NCBI GenBank assembly: GCA_910575445.1
Contig: CAJTFW010000001.1
Location: 868,001 to 932,000, forward strand
Direction: 5' to 3'
Source of the DNA: Lachnospiraceae bacterium
Lineage (GTDB): Bacteria > Bacillota > Clostridia > Lachnospirales > Lachnospiraceae
DNA length: 64,000 nt
Each line of letters begins with the position of its first letter. Position 1 is the first letter of the stretch. Below are positions 1-8,739 of the stretch, one piece after another. The position numbers and the translations under genes are program-made. The notes under the pieces are model-generated. The model was not told the origin of the DNA and did not search any database. It was given only the letters and a program-made list of their open reading frames with translations.

Positions 1-708
1 GAGAAGATGCCTAAGATAGTAATTATTGTCGATGAGCTTGCAGACCTTATGATGGTTGCTGCCGGAGAGGTCGAGGACGCTATCTGTCGGTTGGCACAGC
101 TTGCCAGGGCAGCGGGAATTCATCTGGTTATTGCAACACAGAGACCCTCTGTCAACGTTATCACAGGACTTATCAAGGCCAATATGCCTTCTAGAATTGC
201 CTTTGCGGTCTCGTCAAGTGTGGATTCCCGGACGATTTTAGATATGGGCGGTGCTGAGAAGCTCTTAGGGAAAGGAGATATGCTGATTGCGCCTTATGGG
301 GCACCAAAGCCTCTGCGCGTGCAGGGAGCATTTGTTTCTGACTCTGAAGTTGGGGCAGTAGTTGAGTTTTTAAGCAAGCAGAAATGTCAGGCTGTTGTAT
401 CAGAAGAAAAGCAGGCAGAAAAGACCCGCCAGATTGAAGCTGCTGTAGAGAGTGCTTCGCTTTTGGGTGATGGAGGCGCAAGTGACAGGGATGTACTGTT
501 TGCAGAAGCAGGAAAGTTTATTATTGAGAAAGACAAAGCATCTATCGGTATGCTTCAGAGATGGTTTAAAGTGGGATTTAACCGCGCTGCACGGATTATG
601 GACCAGTTAGCAGAGGCTGGAGTCGTCGGAGAAGAAGAAGGAACCAAGCCACGCAAAGTACTGATGTCTATGGAAGAATTTGAGCAGTATCTATCAGAGT
701 ATGTGTAA
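1..708 (+). CDS. ftsK: DNA translocase FtsK/SpoIIIE, C-terminal part (5' end outside window)
   Basis: This is the C-terminal end of a DNA translocase that pumps chromosomal DNA through the division or sporulation septum. The frame is open from the first base, so the N-terminal membrane domain and Walker A lie upstream of the window. Visible parts are the Walker B strand [12 protein letters not shown], the motor-domain signature [24 protein letters not shown], given here only as positions about residues 44-66, and a C-terminal winged-helix gamma domain from about residue 155, with the [19 protein letters not shown]-type KOPS-reading helix. Whether it is FtsK or SpoIIIE cannot be decided from the fragment. 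Confidence 0.95.
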   Translation, partial: EKMPKIVIIVDELADLMMVAAGEVEDAICRLAQLARAAGIHLVIATQRPSVNVITGLIKANMPSRIAFAVSSSVDSRTILDMGGAEKLLGKGDMLIAPYGAPKPLRVQGAFVSDSEVGAVVEFLSKQKCQAVVSEEKQAEKTRQIEAAVESASLLGDGGASDRDVLFAEAGKFIIEKDKASIGMLQRWFKVGFNRAARIMDQLAEAGVVGEEEGTKPRKVLMSMEEFEQYLSEYV

Positions 709-733
709 AGATTAGAAAGGAAACGACGCCTAT

Positions 734-1570
734 ATGAAATGTCAAAATTGTGGAGTCGATGTTCCAGAGGATAAGATTTACTGTGAAAGATGTGGGACAG
801 CCATTCAGATGGTTCCAGATTACAATCCAGAAGAAGATATCTCTATTGGAAAAGAAGAACAGAAGAAAACACAGACTACAGAGGAGACAGAAGATAATAC
901 AAAACGTTCCAAATGGTGTTATGCAATTGCCGGATTTTGTGTGTTATTGCTTGGTGGATTTATCATACAAGGAGTCTATCGAAGCCTTCACACACAAGAG
1001 ACCATAACAGAGCCCATAGAGCCAGTGTTACTTGCAAAGCCGCAGTTTAGTATAGAACCAGGAGAATATGATTATTCTCCGATGCTTTCTATCTCTCACC
1101 CGGAACAAAGTCAGGGAACCATCTACTATACCACAGATGGCACGACACCAAATGAAAACAGCTATATGTTTCATTCCCCGATTGAGATTCGGGAAGGAAG
1201 AACCATTCTTCGGGCGATTTTCGTTCGTTTTGATGGAATCCAAAGCGAAGAAGCAGATGGAACTTATGATGTGATTTTTGACTATCCAGAAGAACCAGAG
1301 TTTGATATACCAGGCGGCAATTATTCCAAAGGACTGTATGTGACAATTACCGCAGAAGAAGACTGTAAAATCTATTATACTACTAATGGAGAAGAACCAG
1401 ATTATCAATCTCATCTCTATCGGGGACGAATTTACATCCCTGTGGGCCTTACCGTCTTGCAGGCTGTGGCTATTGACGAGGAAGGAGGGGTAAGCGCAAT
1501 TACCGAAGCAATCTACAATGTGTCGGAAAATTTTACCATAGATAATGAGTCTATGGAACATGTTGAATAA
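734..1570 (+). CDS. zinc-ribbon membrane protein with two CHB_HEX_C-like repeats
   Basis: The protein has 278 residues. An N-terminal zinc ribbon (CQNCG at residue 3 and CERCG at about 17) is followed by an acidic, charged linker, one hydrophobic membrane segment (about 61-80) and two tandem beta-rich repeats. Each repeat carries the IYYTTDGTTP or IYYTTNGEEP signature of the chitobiase/beta-hexosaminidase C-terminal (Fn3-like) domain. The likely topology is zinc ribbon inside and repeats outside, which suggests an envelope binding role. The substrate is unknown. The ribosome binding site AGAAAGGA precedes the ATG. It lies 26 bp after ftsK and may be co-transcribed with it. Confidence 0.8.
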   Translation: MKCQNCGVDVPEDKIYCERCGTAIQMVPDYNPEEDISIGKEEQKKTQTTEETEDNTKRSKWCYAIAGFCVLLLGGFIIQGVYRSLHTQETITEPIEPVLLAKPQFSIEPGEYDYSPMLSISHPEQSQGTIYYTTDGTTPNENSYMFHSPIEIREGRTILRAIFVRFDGIQSEEADGTYDVIFDYPEEPEFDIPGGNYSKGLYVTITAEEDCKIYYTTNGEEPDYQSHLYRGRIYIPVGLTVLQAVAIDEEGGVSAITEAIYNVSENFTIDNESMEHVE

Positions 1571-1644
1571 AATATGGTGCAACATCCAGAAATATTTGTT
1601 GAAAAATACATGATTTTAGATTATGATAGAAAATATGAAGTACA

Positions 1645-1653
1645 TGGTATAAT
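1645..1653 (+). promoter_or_regulatory. extended -10 promoter for nfnAB
   Basis: TGGTATAAT is an extended -10 (TGn followed by a perfect TATAAT) placed 25 bp before the nfnA start codon, with AGGAGG at 1666-1671 in between. No convincing -35 was seen, as is usual for extended -10 promoters. Confidence 0.6.
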
Positions 1654-1678
1654 GCTACAAAATATAGGAGGAATCTAT

Positions 1679-2563
1679 ATGTTTAAGATTTTAGAGGCAG
1701 AGCAGCTATCTGCAAGTGTCTACAAACAGGTCATCCATGCTCCAAGAGTGGCAAAGTCCTGTGAACCGGGACAGTTTATTATTGTAAGGGTGGATGAGAC
1801 CGCAGAGCGGATTCCATTAACCATCTGTGACTATGACAGAGAGGCAGGAACCGTTACATTGGCGTTTCAGCCAATTGGTGTATCCACACATAAGCTCTTA
1901 GCATTAAAAGCAGGAGATGAGATTGCAGATTTTGTTGGGCCGCTTGGACGTCCGTCAGAGCTTGTAACCGATGATTTTGAGGAAGTAAAGAAGAAAAAGG
2001 TAGTCTTTATTGCTGGTGGTGTAGGTACTGCTCCAGTGTATCCACAGGCAAAATGGCTGCATGACCATGGGATTGAATGTGATATTATCGTCGGTGCAAG
2101 AACAAAAGACTTGATTATCTTAGAGGAAGAGATGAGCAAAGTAGGGAATTTACATATATGTACAGATGATGGAAGCTACGGATTCCATGGTGTTGGCACA
2201 GCGATGCTTGAGAAGTTAGTCAGTGAAGGGCATCACTATGATTTGTGTGTGGCAATTGGACCGATGATTATGATGAAATTTGCCTGCCTGACCACAAAGA
2301 AATTAGGGATTCCAACGATTGTCAGCATGAACCCGATTATGGTGGATGGTACAGGAATGTGTGGCGCTTGCCGTGTGCTAGTTGGAGACGAAGTAAAATT
2401 TGCCTGTGTGGACGGACCAGAGTTTGACGGCCATAAGATTGATTTTGAGCAGGCAATGAAGAGAGCAGCGATGTATAAGACAGAAGAAGGAAGACGTCTA
2501 TTGAAATATCAGGAGGGCGACACGCACCATGGCGGCTGCGGAAATTGCGGAGGTGACAAATAA
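1679..2563 (+). CDS. nfnA: NADH-dependent reduced ferredoxin:NADP+ oxidoreductase subunit A (NfnA/SudB-like)
   Basis: This is the small flavin subunit of the electron-bifurcating NfnAB complex, which couples NADH and reduced ferredoxin to NADP+ reduction. An N-terminal ferredoxin-reductase-like FAD domain (RIPLTICDYD at about 45) is followed by an NAD(P) domain with IAGGVGTAPVYP at about 110 and a C-terminal [2Fe-2S] cluster region, DGTGMCGACRV and FACVDGPEFDG. The open frame begins upstream at 1574, but the ATG at 1679 sits 7 nt after AGGAGG and gives a 294-residue protein of normal length. The stop overlaps the next start (TAATG). Dihydroorotate-dehydrogenase electron-transfer homologues are related, but the adjacent large subunit favours NfnA. 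Confidence 0.9.
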   Translation: MFKILEAEQLSASVYKQVIHAPRVAKSCEPGQFIIVRVDETAERIPLTICDYDREAGTVTLAFQPIGVSTHKLLALKAGDEIADFVGPLGRPSELVTDDFEEVKKKKVVFIAGGVGTAPVYPQAKWLHDHGIECDIIVGARTKDLIILEEEMSKVGNLHICTDDGSYGFHGVGTAMLEKLVSEGHHYDLCVAIGPMIMMKFACLTTKKLGIPTIVSMNPIMVDGTGMCGACRVLVGDEVKFACVDGPEFDGHKIDFEQAMKRAAMYKTEEGRRLLKYQEGDTHHGGCGNCGGDK

Positions 2564-3951
2564 TGGCAGATGTATTAAAGAAAGTACCAGTCAGAGAACA
2601 GGACGCAAAGGTTCGTGCAACGAACTTTGAAGAAGTATGCTATGGTTATAATAAAGAAGAAGCAGTGGAAGAAGCTAACCGCTGTATCACCTGTAAAAAT
2701 GCAAAATGTATAGAAGGATGCCCGGTATCGATTGATATTCCAGCTTTTATCGCAGCAGTCAAAGAAGAAAAATTCGAAGAAGCATTCCAGATTATCAGTA
2801 AGTCTTCTGCACTTCCGGCAGTCTGTGGCCGTGTCTGTCCGCAGGAGAGCCAGTGCGAAGGAAGATGTATCCGTGGCAAGAAAGGTGACCCAATCTCAAT
2901 TGGTAAATTAGAGCGTTTTGTAGCGGACTGGGCACGCGAGAACGGGATTAAGCCAAAGGCTCCAGCAGAAAAGAATGGTAAGAAGGTGGCAGTTATCGGT
3001 TCTGGTCCTTCCGGTCTGACCTGTGCAGGCGACTTGGCAAAGCTTGGATACGATGTGACGATTTTTGAAGCATTACATAAAGCAGGCGGCGTGTTGGTCT
3101 ATGGTATTCCAGAGTTTCGTCTTCCCAAAGACCGGGTAGTGGGACCAGAAGTAGAGAATGTCAAAGCACTGGGTGTAAAGATTGAGACGGATGTAATCGT
3201 GGGAAGAACCGTAAAGCTTGACGAGCTGATGGAAGACGAAGGCTTTGATGCAGTATTTATCGGTTCTGGTGCCGGACTTCCAAAGTTTATGGGGATTCCA
3301 GGTGAGACTGCCTGTGGTGTACTCTCTGCCAATGAATATTTGACAAGAAACAACTTGATGAAAGCATTTGATGAGAACTATGATACCCCGATTGTACATG
3401 GCAAGAAAGTCGTCGTTGTCGGCGGTGGTAATGTGGCAATGGATGCAGCACGTACAGCGCTTCGTCTGGGTGCAGAGACGCATATCGTATACCGAAGAAG
3501 TGAAGAAGAGCTTCCAGCACGTGTGGAAGAAGTACATCATGCAAAGGAAGAAGGAATTATCTTTGACCTTCTGACCAATCCGGTAGAGATTCTGGCAGAT
3601 GAAAATGACTGGGTAACTGGAATTAAATGTATTCGTATGGAGCTTGGCGAGCCGGATGCTTCAGGAAGAAGACGTCCTGTTGAAGTGGCAGGTTCAGAAT
3701 TTACGATAGAATGTGATACCGTGGTTATGTCACTTGGTACTTCTCCAAATCCATTGATTTCTTCTACGACAAAAGGATTAGAGATTAATAGAAGACAGTG
3801 TATTGTTGCTACAGAAGATACCGGTGCTACATCCAAAGAAGGTGTGTATGCAGGTGGTGACGCAGTAACTGGCGCAGCGACTGTTATTCTTGCGATGGGA
3901 GCAGGAAAAGCAGCTGCAAAAGGTATTCATGAGTATTTAAGCGCAAAATAA
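2563..3951 (+). CDS. nfnB: NADPH-binding subunit of NfnAB / glutamate-synthase small-chain-like oxidoreductase
   Basis: The protein has 462 residues and belongs to the GltD/GltA-like family that forms NfnB. The N-terminal cysteine-rich ferredoxin-like domain has CITCKNAKCIEGCP at about 42 and CGRVCPQESQCEGRC at about 88, binding two [4Fe-4S] clusters. Two Rossmann folds follow: GSGPSGLTCAGDLAKLG for FAD and VVGGGNVAMDAARTALRLG for NADPH. The final GGDAVTGAATVILAMGAGK motif is typical. Its overlap with nfnA by one base implies coupled translation. NADPH-dependent glutamate synthase beta chain is the common automatic name; the pair with nfnA makes bifurcating NfnAB more likely. Confidence 0.9.
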   Translation: MADVLKKVPVREQDAKVRATNFEEVCYGYNKEEAVEEANRCITCKNAKCIEGCPVSIDIPAFIAAVKEEKFEEAFQIISKSSALPAVCGRVCPQESQCEGRCIRGKKGDPISIGKLERFVADWARENGIKPKAPAEKNGKKVAVIGSGPSGLTCAGDLAKLGYDVTIFEALHKAGGVLVYGIPEFRLPKDRVVGPEVENVKALGVKIETDVIVGRTVKLDELMEDEGFDAVFIGSGAGLPKFMGIPGETACGVLSANEYLTRNNLMKAFDENYDTPIVHGKKVVVVGGGNVAMDAARTALRLGAETHIVYRRSEEELPARVEEVHHAKEEGIIFDLLTNPVEILADENDWVTGIKCIRMELGEPDASGRRRPVEVAGSEFTIECDTVVMSLGTSPNPLISSTTKGLEINRRQCIVATEDTGATSKEGVYAGGDAVTGAATVILAMGAGKAAAKGIHEYLSAK

Positions 3952-3970
3952 AGAACTAGCGGTGCATATA

Positions 3971-4005
3971 AAAAAGCTTCAGAAGCAGAGCTTCTGAAGC
4001 TTTTT
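3971..4005. terminator. bidirectional intrinsic terminator between nfnB and the convergent gene
   Basis: AAAAAGCTTCAGAAG and CTTCTGAAGCTTTTT form a perfect 15-bp stem around a five-base loop, with A-run and T-run on either side, so it can stop transcription from both strands. Confidence 0.9.
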
Positions 4006-4019
4006 CCATGCAGTCAAAA

Positions 4020-4652
4020 TCAGGTTTCAAATAGCCGGTTATAGTAGGTTTCCGTTAAAGATTCGGCATGGGCATCGGTGAGTTCAGGAAAGGCAACCAT
4101 CAAGCGTTCCCGGATGGCTTCTGTGATGATAAAATAGCGCATTTCTTCGGGAGTATCAGAAGCAGGAAGCGTGGACAGCTCTTCGGCGAGAAGGTTAAGC
4201 TTGCTCCATTCTTCGATGCGGGTTTCTAAGTCGGCTTCTTTTGTGATATCATCTAGCATTTTCATCGCTTTTCGAAAAGAAGTAATGGCGATGATAAGAA
4301 AGATAATAAATACCCCTTCCATTACGGCAAGAGAGAAAAAGTTAAGAGGAAGGGCAATAACGCCGATAAATGCAAGTGTGATAGTAAGAAAGCCAATACC
4401 ACCGATAAGAAGGAAAGTCATAGCAGAGGATTTTAGTTCCGAGTGGCGAACATCAGCTGGAACATGCGTATCCATCTGGCTTGCAGCAGCTGCACGGGCA
4501 GCTAGGTCTTGAAGTTCTTCTTCGTCAGGAACGTAGGAGTTGGATTCTTCTATAACTTCCATAGGGAGCTCTTCTACAAGGTCGATATCACAGTCAGGAC
4601 AGTGGGTTCGGCCTTCTACATATTCGTTTTTGCATATTGGGCACCAGGGCAT
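4020..4652 (-). CDS. zinc-ribbon membrane protein of unknown function
   Basis: The protein has 210 residues. The N-terminus carries a zinc-ribbon pair (CPIC at residue 4 and CPDCD at about 18), followed by an acidic stretch and a hydrophobic region at about 77-125 that fits two membrane segments, then an amphipathic, acidic C-terminal domain. The ATG at 4652 is preceded on its strand by AAAGGAGG. It is transcribed alone, converging on nfnB. No function can be assigned; two-cysteine-pair zinc ribbons fused to membrane segments are common in Lachnospiraceae. Confidence 0.75.
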   Translation of the reverse strand: MPWCPICKNEYVEGRTHCPDCDIDLVEELPMEVIEESNSYVPDEEELQDLAARAAAASQMDTHVPADVRHSELKSSAMTFLLIGGIGFLTITLAFIGVIALPLNFFSLAVMEGVFIIFLIIAITSFRKAMKMLDDITKEADLETRIEEWSKLNLLAEELSTLPASDTPEEMRYFIITEAIRERLMVAFPELTDAHAESLTETYYNRLFET

Positions 4653-4744
4653 AAGTGGGGCCTCCTTTCATAAGTGATAAGGATTATTTTAGCATGGAAC
4701 AGGGGATTTGGCAAATAGGGAAAGACGGCAGGTGAGATAAATAT

Positions 4745-5224
4745 ATGAGAATTACAGTGATTGGCGTTGGCAAGATTAAGGAGCGGTATTTTACAGATGC
4801 GATAGCAGAATATGAGAAAAGACTTCAGCGTTTTTGTAAGCTTTCGGTGATAGAAGTGGCAGATGAGAAAACGCCAGAAGGGGCAAGTGAGGAGCTAAGA
4901 GAGCAGATTCGTAAGAAGGAGGGAGAGCGAATCCTGCAAAAGATTCCAGGGAACGCTTATATGGTAGCGTTAGCGATTGAAGGAAAGATGTTAGACTCTG
5001 TAGAGCTGTCAAAGCAGATGGAGAAGTGGAATGTGGAAGGAGTCAGTCATATAGTATTTGTGATCGGCGGGTCTCTTGGACTCTCAAAGGAGGTACTCTC
5101 TAGAGCAGATTGGAAACTTAGTTTTTCAAAGATGACCTTTCCACATCAGTTGATGCGGGTGATATTGTTAGAGCAGGTCTATCGGTGTTTTATGATACGA
5201 AGTGGAGCTCCCTATCATAAATAA
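4745..5224 (+). CDS. rlmH: 23S rRNA (pseudouridine1915-N3)-methyltransferase RlmH
   Basis: This is a SPOUT methyltransferase that methylates pseudouridine 1915 of 23S rRNA in assembled 70S ribosomes. At 159 residues it has exactly the family length. Visible signatures are the MRITVIGVGKIKERY start, the SAM-binding knot FVIGGSLGLS at about residue 102, and the C-terminal FPHQLMRVILLEQVYR with the invariant GAPYHK end. The short downstream gap of 20 bp suggests co-transcription with the next gene. Confidence 0.97.
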   Translation: MRITVIGVGKIKERYFTDAIAEYEKRLQRFCKLSVIEVADEKTPEGASEELREQIRKKEGERILQKIPGNAYMVALAIEGKMLDSVELSKQMEKWNVEGVSHIVFVIGGSLGLSKEVLSRADWKLSFSKMTFPHQLMRVILLEQVYRCFMIRSGAPYHK

Positions 5225-5244
5225 GAAGAAAAGGAGTGTATTAG

Positions 5245-6204
5245 ATGGAAGTGTCGACAAGAGCAAAAGAGAGGTTCTGTAAGGACTGCAATATTCCAAT
5301 TCGGCTGTTTCAGGAGCCATATTTTATGGAGCGATTGAAACTATACGACAGATTTTATGGGACAATCAGAAAGTGGAATCTATTTTTGGAAGAATTAAAT
5401 AAATATCACTGTGAGCAGGACTATTTTGAAGAGTATAATCGGGTAAAAGATGCAGCGATTATGGGGATAAAAGAGTCGGAAAGCTATCAGAGATTTAATA
5501 AGGAAGATATGAATTATTTTGCAGTCTCTCATAAAAATCTTCCAGGAAAAGATATTTTTAAGGCGAGTTTTGATAGGAAGACTTTTATTAGCATTGATAT
5601 GAAAAAAGCGAATTTTACTGCGCTCCATCACTATGCAACCGATATGTTTCAAAGTCCTAAAGGGATTGCAGATACTTGGGAGGATTTTATTGGAGGATTT
5701 ACAGAGAATCGGCATATTATAGAGAGCAAATATATCCGTCAGGTAATTTTGGGGAATTGTAATCCAAAGCGACATATTACTTATGAACGCTATTTAATGG
5801 ATGGGGTGTTGACAAAGCTACTCGATAAGTGCTTTTCGATAGAGCGTGTGGTATTTTTTTCAAATGATGAGATAGTTTTAGAAGTCAGTGATTTGGAGGT
5901 AGGTGCACAAAAGGAGATGCTAAAGCGTGTGGCAAACTGTGTAAAAAAGATGGAATTTTCGCTTAGAACAGAGTATTTTTTGCTGCATAAGATTGGGGGA
6001 ATGGATGGATATTATAAAGAAATCTATATGGAAGATGGACAGACAGAGATAGAGTTTAAGTGTTTAGATAACTATATGCTTCCTTTTGTGATGCGGGCTT
6101 TCTTGGAGGAGGAAGTGACAGAGGGAGACAGAACGTTTTATCATGAAGGATTGCTGGCGAGATTTGTGGAGATTCCAAGGGTAGTGGTTGATGAGAAGAA
6201 ATGA
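5245..6204 (+). CDS. uncharacterised protein with family-A-polymerase-like palm motifs
   Basis: The protein has 319 residues and no family I can name with certainty. SIDMKKANFTALHHY (about residue 116) resembles palm motif A of Pol I-type polymerases (S-x-D-Y-S-x-I-E). FFSNDEIVLEV (about 208) resembles motif C (HDEIVLEV), and between them lies a helix-like RYLMDGVLTKLLDKC equivalent in place to the Q-helix. No exonuclease, thumb or clear O-helix motif was found, and the motif C histidine is asparagine. ATG follows AAGGAGTG. The 3' end overlaps the next start by 14 bases. Catalytic activity is uncertain; a diverged template-reading or inactivated palm fold is one option. Confidence 0.6.
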   Translation: MEVSTRAKERFCKDCNIPIRLFQEPYFMERLKLYDRFYGTIRKWNLFLEELNKYHCEQDYFEEYNRVKDAAIMGIKESESYQRFNKEDMNYFAVSHKNLPGKDIFKASFDRKTFISIDMKKANFTALHHYATDMFQSPKGIADTWEDFIGGFTENRHIIESKYIRQVILGNCNPKRHITYERYLMDGVLTKLLDKCFSIERVVFFSNDEIVLEVSDLEVGAQKEMLKRVANCVKKMEFSLRTEYFLLHKIGGMDGYYKEIYMEDGQTEIEFKCLDNYMLPFVMRAFLEEEVTEGDRTFYHEGLLARFVEIPRVVVDEKK

Positions 6205-6511
6205 TAAGATATTAATTGTGGTAACTTTATTGGCTGTAGGTATTATGTGGGCGTGGATGTATGGACATAGAGAACGGGGCGGATATGTGGTAGTCAGCGT
6301 GGATGGGGAGGAATATGGGAAGTATTCGTTAGAAGAAGAACAGATGGTGGAGATTGGAGAGACGAACAGACTTGAGATAACAGATGGTGGAGCAAAGATG
6401 GTCCATGCAGATTGCCCGGACCAGATATGTGTGCAGACGCCTGCGATAAAGAGAGAATATGAGATGATTGTATGTATGCCCAATCGGGTGAGCGTAATGG
6501 TTGAGAGGTGA
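6191..6511 (+). CDS. NusG domain II-like exported protein
   Basis: The protein has 106 residues. A short N-terminal membrane anchor (KILIVVTLLAVGIMWAWMYG) precedes a beta-barrel domain with the family's cysteine motif ADCPDQICV and the ending MIVCMPNRVSVMVE. These are hallmarks of the NusG_II (formerly DUF1312) family, found outside the membrane in anaerobes and often near flavin or redox genes. The ATG at 6191 is chosen over the in-frame TTG at 6188. It overlaps the previous gene, which indicates translational coupling. Confidence 0.8.
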   Translation: MRRNDKILIVVTLLAVGIMWAWMYGHRERGGYVVVSVDGEEYGKYSLEEEQMVEIGETNRLEITDGGAKMVHADCPDQICVQTPAIKREYEMIVCMPNRVSVMVER

Positions 6512-6531
6512 TGTTTTTTCATGTTATATCA

Positions 6532-6966
6532 GGACGCTAGGGCGGGAGGGGAGTAGGTTCCTTCCAGACCCCGCTCTCGCTTAATAAACGCCTATAGCGG
6601 TACTAAATTCGCGACTGCGCGGCTTAGCGCCGCTTGCGCTCATTAAGTGCCGATGGCGTTCAATGGGTCTTGCAGGAACCTACTCCCCTCCCGTCCTGGC
6701 TGACTACGGCTACCGATAAGTATAAAACACTATCATGTAGTATTGTGTAAAGAATATAAGTGAAGTGTTTCGCCAGAAGCGTACGTATCGAAGCCAATAC
6801 ACAGCCCGACAGGGCTTGGTAGATGTTCCTGCAAGACCCATTGGACGCCATCGGCACTTAGCGAGCGCAAGCGGCACGCGCAGTCGCGAGCTTAGTACCG
6901 CTATAGGCGTTCATTAAGCGCGAGCGGGGTCTGGAAGGAACATCTACCAAGCCCTGGCGGGCGTCC
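6532..6966. repeat. palindromic intergenic element, full copy 1 (two inverted hairpin halves)
   Basis: The whole 6512-7058 gap is filled by this element and short AT-rich flanks. It begins GGACGCTAGG and ends GGCGGGCGTCC, so its tips are inverted repeats. The left half (6536-6700) is a long hairpin with outer stem GGGCGGGAGGGGAGTAGG and CCTACTCCCCTCCCGTCC. The right half (about 6811-6955) is an inverted copy of the same core with a different outer stem, CTTGGTAGATG and CATCTACCAAG. A spacer of about 110 bp between them is conserved in the other copies. A T-rich tract follows the right tip. No coding capacity is evident. Confidence 0.9.
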
Positions 6967-7058
6967 TTTATATAATATCGAACATATGTTGCTATTTTTC
7001 ATAAGACATGGTATGATAATTACGGCATAGAAAAGGATAGAGGATGTAGAGTAAAGAG

Positions 7059-7676
7059 ATGATTGCATTTTTAAAAGGCGAAGTGGCAGATATTACAGAG
7101 AGCAGCCTGGTACTTGAGGTGCATGGTATCGGATACGAGGTACTGGTGCCAGGACAGCTTTTGGCGATGATACAGGGCATTGGGCAGGAACTTAAATTAT
7201 ATACGTATATGCAGGTCAGAGAGGATACCGTTGTCTTGTTTGGTTTTCTGACACGGGATGATTTGCTGATGTTTCGGATGCTGACCGGGGTGAATGGAGT
7301 TGGGCCAAAGGCGGGACTTAATATTTTATCAGCGCTAGGAGCGGATGATTTGCGGTTTGCAATTCTGGCGGAGGATGCAAAGAAGATTGCAAAAGCGCCG
7401 GGAATCGGAGCGAAGACAGCACAAAAGATTATATTAGAATTAAAGGATAAGCTTGATTTGGAGGAGGCCTTTGAGAAGAAATTCTCATCTCCACAGTTGT
7501 CTAAGGAGGCTTCGGCAGCGGTGGGAAGTCAGAAGGTTCAAGATGCAGTGGAAGCTTTGACGGCGTTGGGATATGGAAGTACAGAGGCGCTGAAGGCTGT
7601 GCGTGCAGTAAAGGCAACGGAAGATATGAGTGTGGAAGATATTTTGAAACAGGCTTTGAAAAAGATGGCATTTTAA
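7059..7676 (+). CDS. ruvA: Holliday junction branch migration protein RuvA
   Basis: RuvA binds Holliday junctions as a tetramer and loads the RuvB motor. The protein has 205 residues. An N-terminal OB fold (MIAFLKGEVADI) is followed by two helix-hairpin-helix motifs (LTGVNGVGPKAGLNILSALG at about 74 and APGIGAKTAQKIILELKDK at about 108) and a C-terminal RuvB-binding three-helix domain. The ribosome binding site is weak (AGAGG region). ruvB follows 12 bp later, the standard order. The gene lies just after palindromic element copy 1, whose right end could act as a terminator upstream. Confidence 0.97.
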   Translation: MIAFLKGEVADITESSLVLEVHGIGYEVLVPGQLLAMIQGIGQELKLYTYMQVREDTVVLFGFLTRDDLLMFRMLTGVNGVGPKAGLNILSALGADDLRFAILAEDAKKIAKAPGIGAKTAQKIILELKDKLDLEEAFEKKFSSPQLSKEASAAVGSQKVQDAVEALTALGYGSTEALKAVRAVKATEDMSVEDILKQALKKMAF

Positions 7677-7688
7677 CGGGAGTTAGAG

Positions 7689-8690
7689 ATGAATAACCGG
7701 CGAATTATCACAACAGATGCGGCAGAGGAAGACCTTCGGATTGAAGGGACCTTAAGGCCGCAGGGATTATCGGAATATATCGGCCAGGAAAAGGCGAAAA
7801 GCAATCTGAAAATTTATATTGAGGCGGCAAAGTCGAGAGGGGAACCTTTAGACCATGTGTTGTTCTATGGGCCTCCGGGGCTTGGTAAGACGACGCTTGC
7901 CGGGATTATTGCCAATGAGATGGGGACGCATATAAAGGTGACGAGCGGTCCGGCGATTGAAAAACCAGGGGAGATGGCGGCGATATTAAATAACCTGCAA
8001 GAAGGGGATGTGCTGTTTGTGGATGAGATTCACAGATTGAATCGGCAGGTGGAAGAAGTGATGTACCCGGCGATGGAAGATTATGTGATTGATATTATGA
8101 TAGGTAAGGGGGCTTCTGCGAGAAGTATCCGTTTAGACCTTCCCAAATTCACCTTGGTGGGGGCGACGACTCGTGCAGGGCTTCTGACAGCGCCTTTAAG
8201 GGACCGTTTTGGAGTGGTGCATCATCTGGAATATTATACTGTTGAGGAGCTTACAACGATTATTGAGCGCTCGGCAAAGGTTTTAAAGGTGGAGATTGAT
8301 ATGCAGGGCGCAAAAGAGTTGGCAAGGCGTTCTCGTGGAACACCGCGTCTTGCGAATCGGCTGCTTAAAAGGGTCAGGGATTTTGCACAGGTGAAATATG
8401 ATGGAAAGATTAGCGGGGAAGTGGCAATGTTTGCGCTTGACCTTCTAGAGGTGGATCGTTATGGACTTGACCAGTCAGACCGCTTGATTCTTCGTACAAT
8501 TATTGAGAAATTTGCTGGAGGGCCAGTAGGACTTGATACGTTAGCAGCAGCACTTGGGGAGGATGCAGGGACACTTGAAGATGTCTATGAACCCTATTTG
8601 TTGCAAAATGGCTTTTTAAACCGTACTTCTAGGGGACGAGTGGCAACAGAACAAGCTTATCGTCATTTGGGGATTGCTTTCCCGACCTGA
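7689..8690 (+). CDS. ruvB: Holliday junction branch migration ATPase RuvB
   Basis: This hexameric AAA+ motor drives Holliday junction migration with RuvA. The protein has 333 residues. Walker A is GPPGLGKT at 61-68, Walker B is VLFVDEIHR at about 108, sensor 1 is GATTRAG, and the arginine-finger region is LRDRFG. The C-terminal winged-helix domain ends [14 protein letters not shown]. Length and motif order are normal for the family. It forms a two-gene operon with ruvA, and zapA follows 49 bp later. Confidence 0.98.
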   Translation: MNNRRIITTDAAEEDLRIEGTLRPQGLSEYIGQEKAKSNLKIYIEAAKSRGEPLDHVLFYGPPGLGKTTLAGIIANEMGTHIKVTSGPAIEKPGEMAAILNNLQEGDVLFVDEIHRLNRQVEEVMYPAMEDYVIDIMIGKGASARSIRLDLPKFTLVGATTRAGLLTAPLRDRFGVVHHLEYYTVEELTTIIERSAKVLKVEIDMQGAKELARRSRGTPRLANRLLKRVRDFAQVKYDGKISGEVAMFALDLLEVDRYGLDQSDRLILRTIIEKFAGGPVGLDTLAAALGEDAGTLEDVYEPYLLQNGFLNRTSRGRVATEQAYRHLGIAFPT

Positions 8691-8739
8691 TTTGAGTATA
8701 ATGGTCAAAAAGAAATAGCAAAACGTACAAGGGGAGTCT

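Noticed and set aside
6532-6966. Reading the palindromic elements as an insertion sequence or a CRISPR array
   Set aside because: There is no transposase frame, no clear target duplication at the flanks, and no regular short repeat-spacer series.
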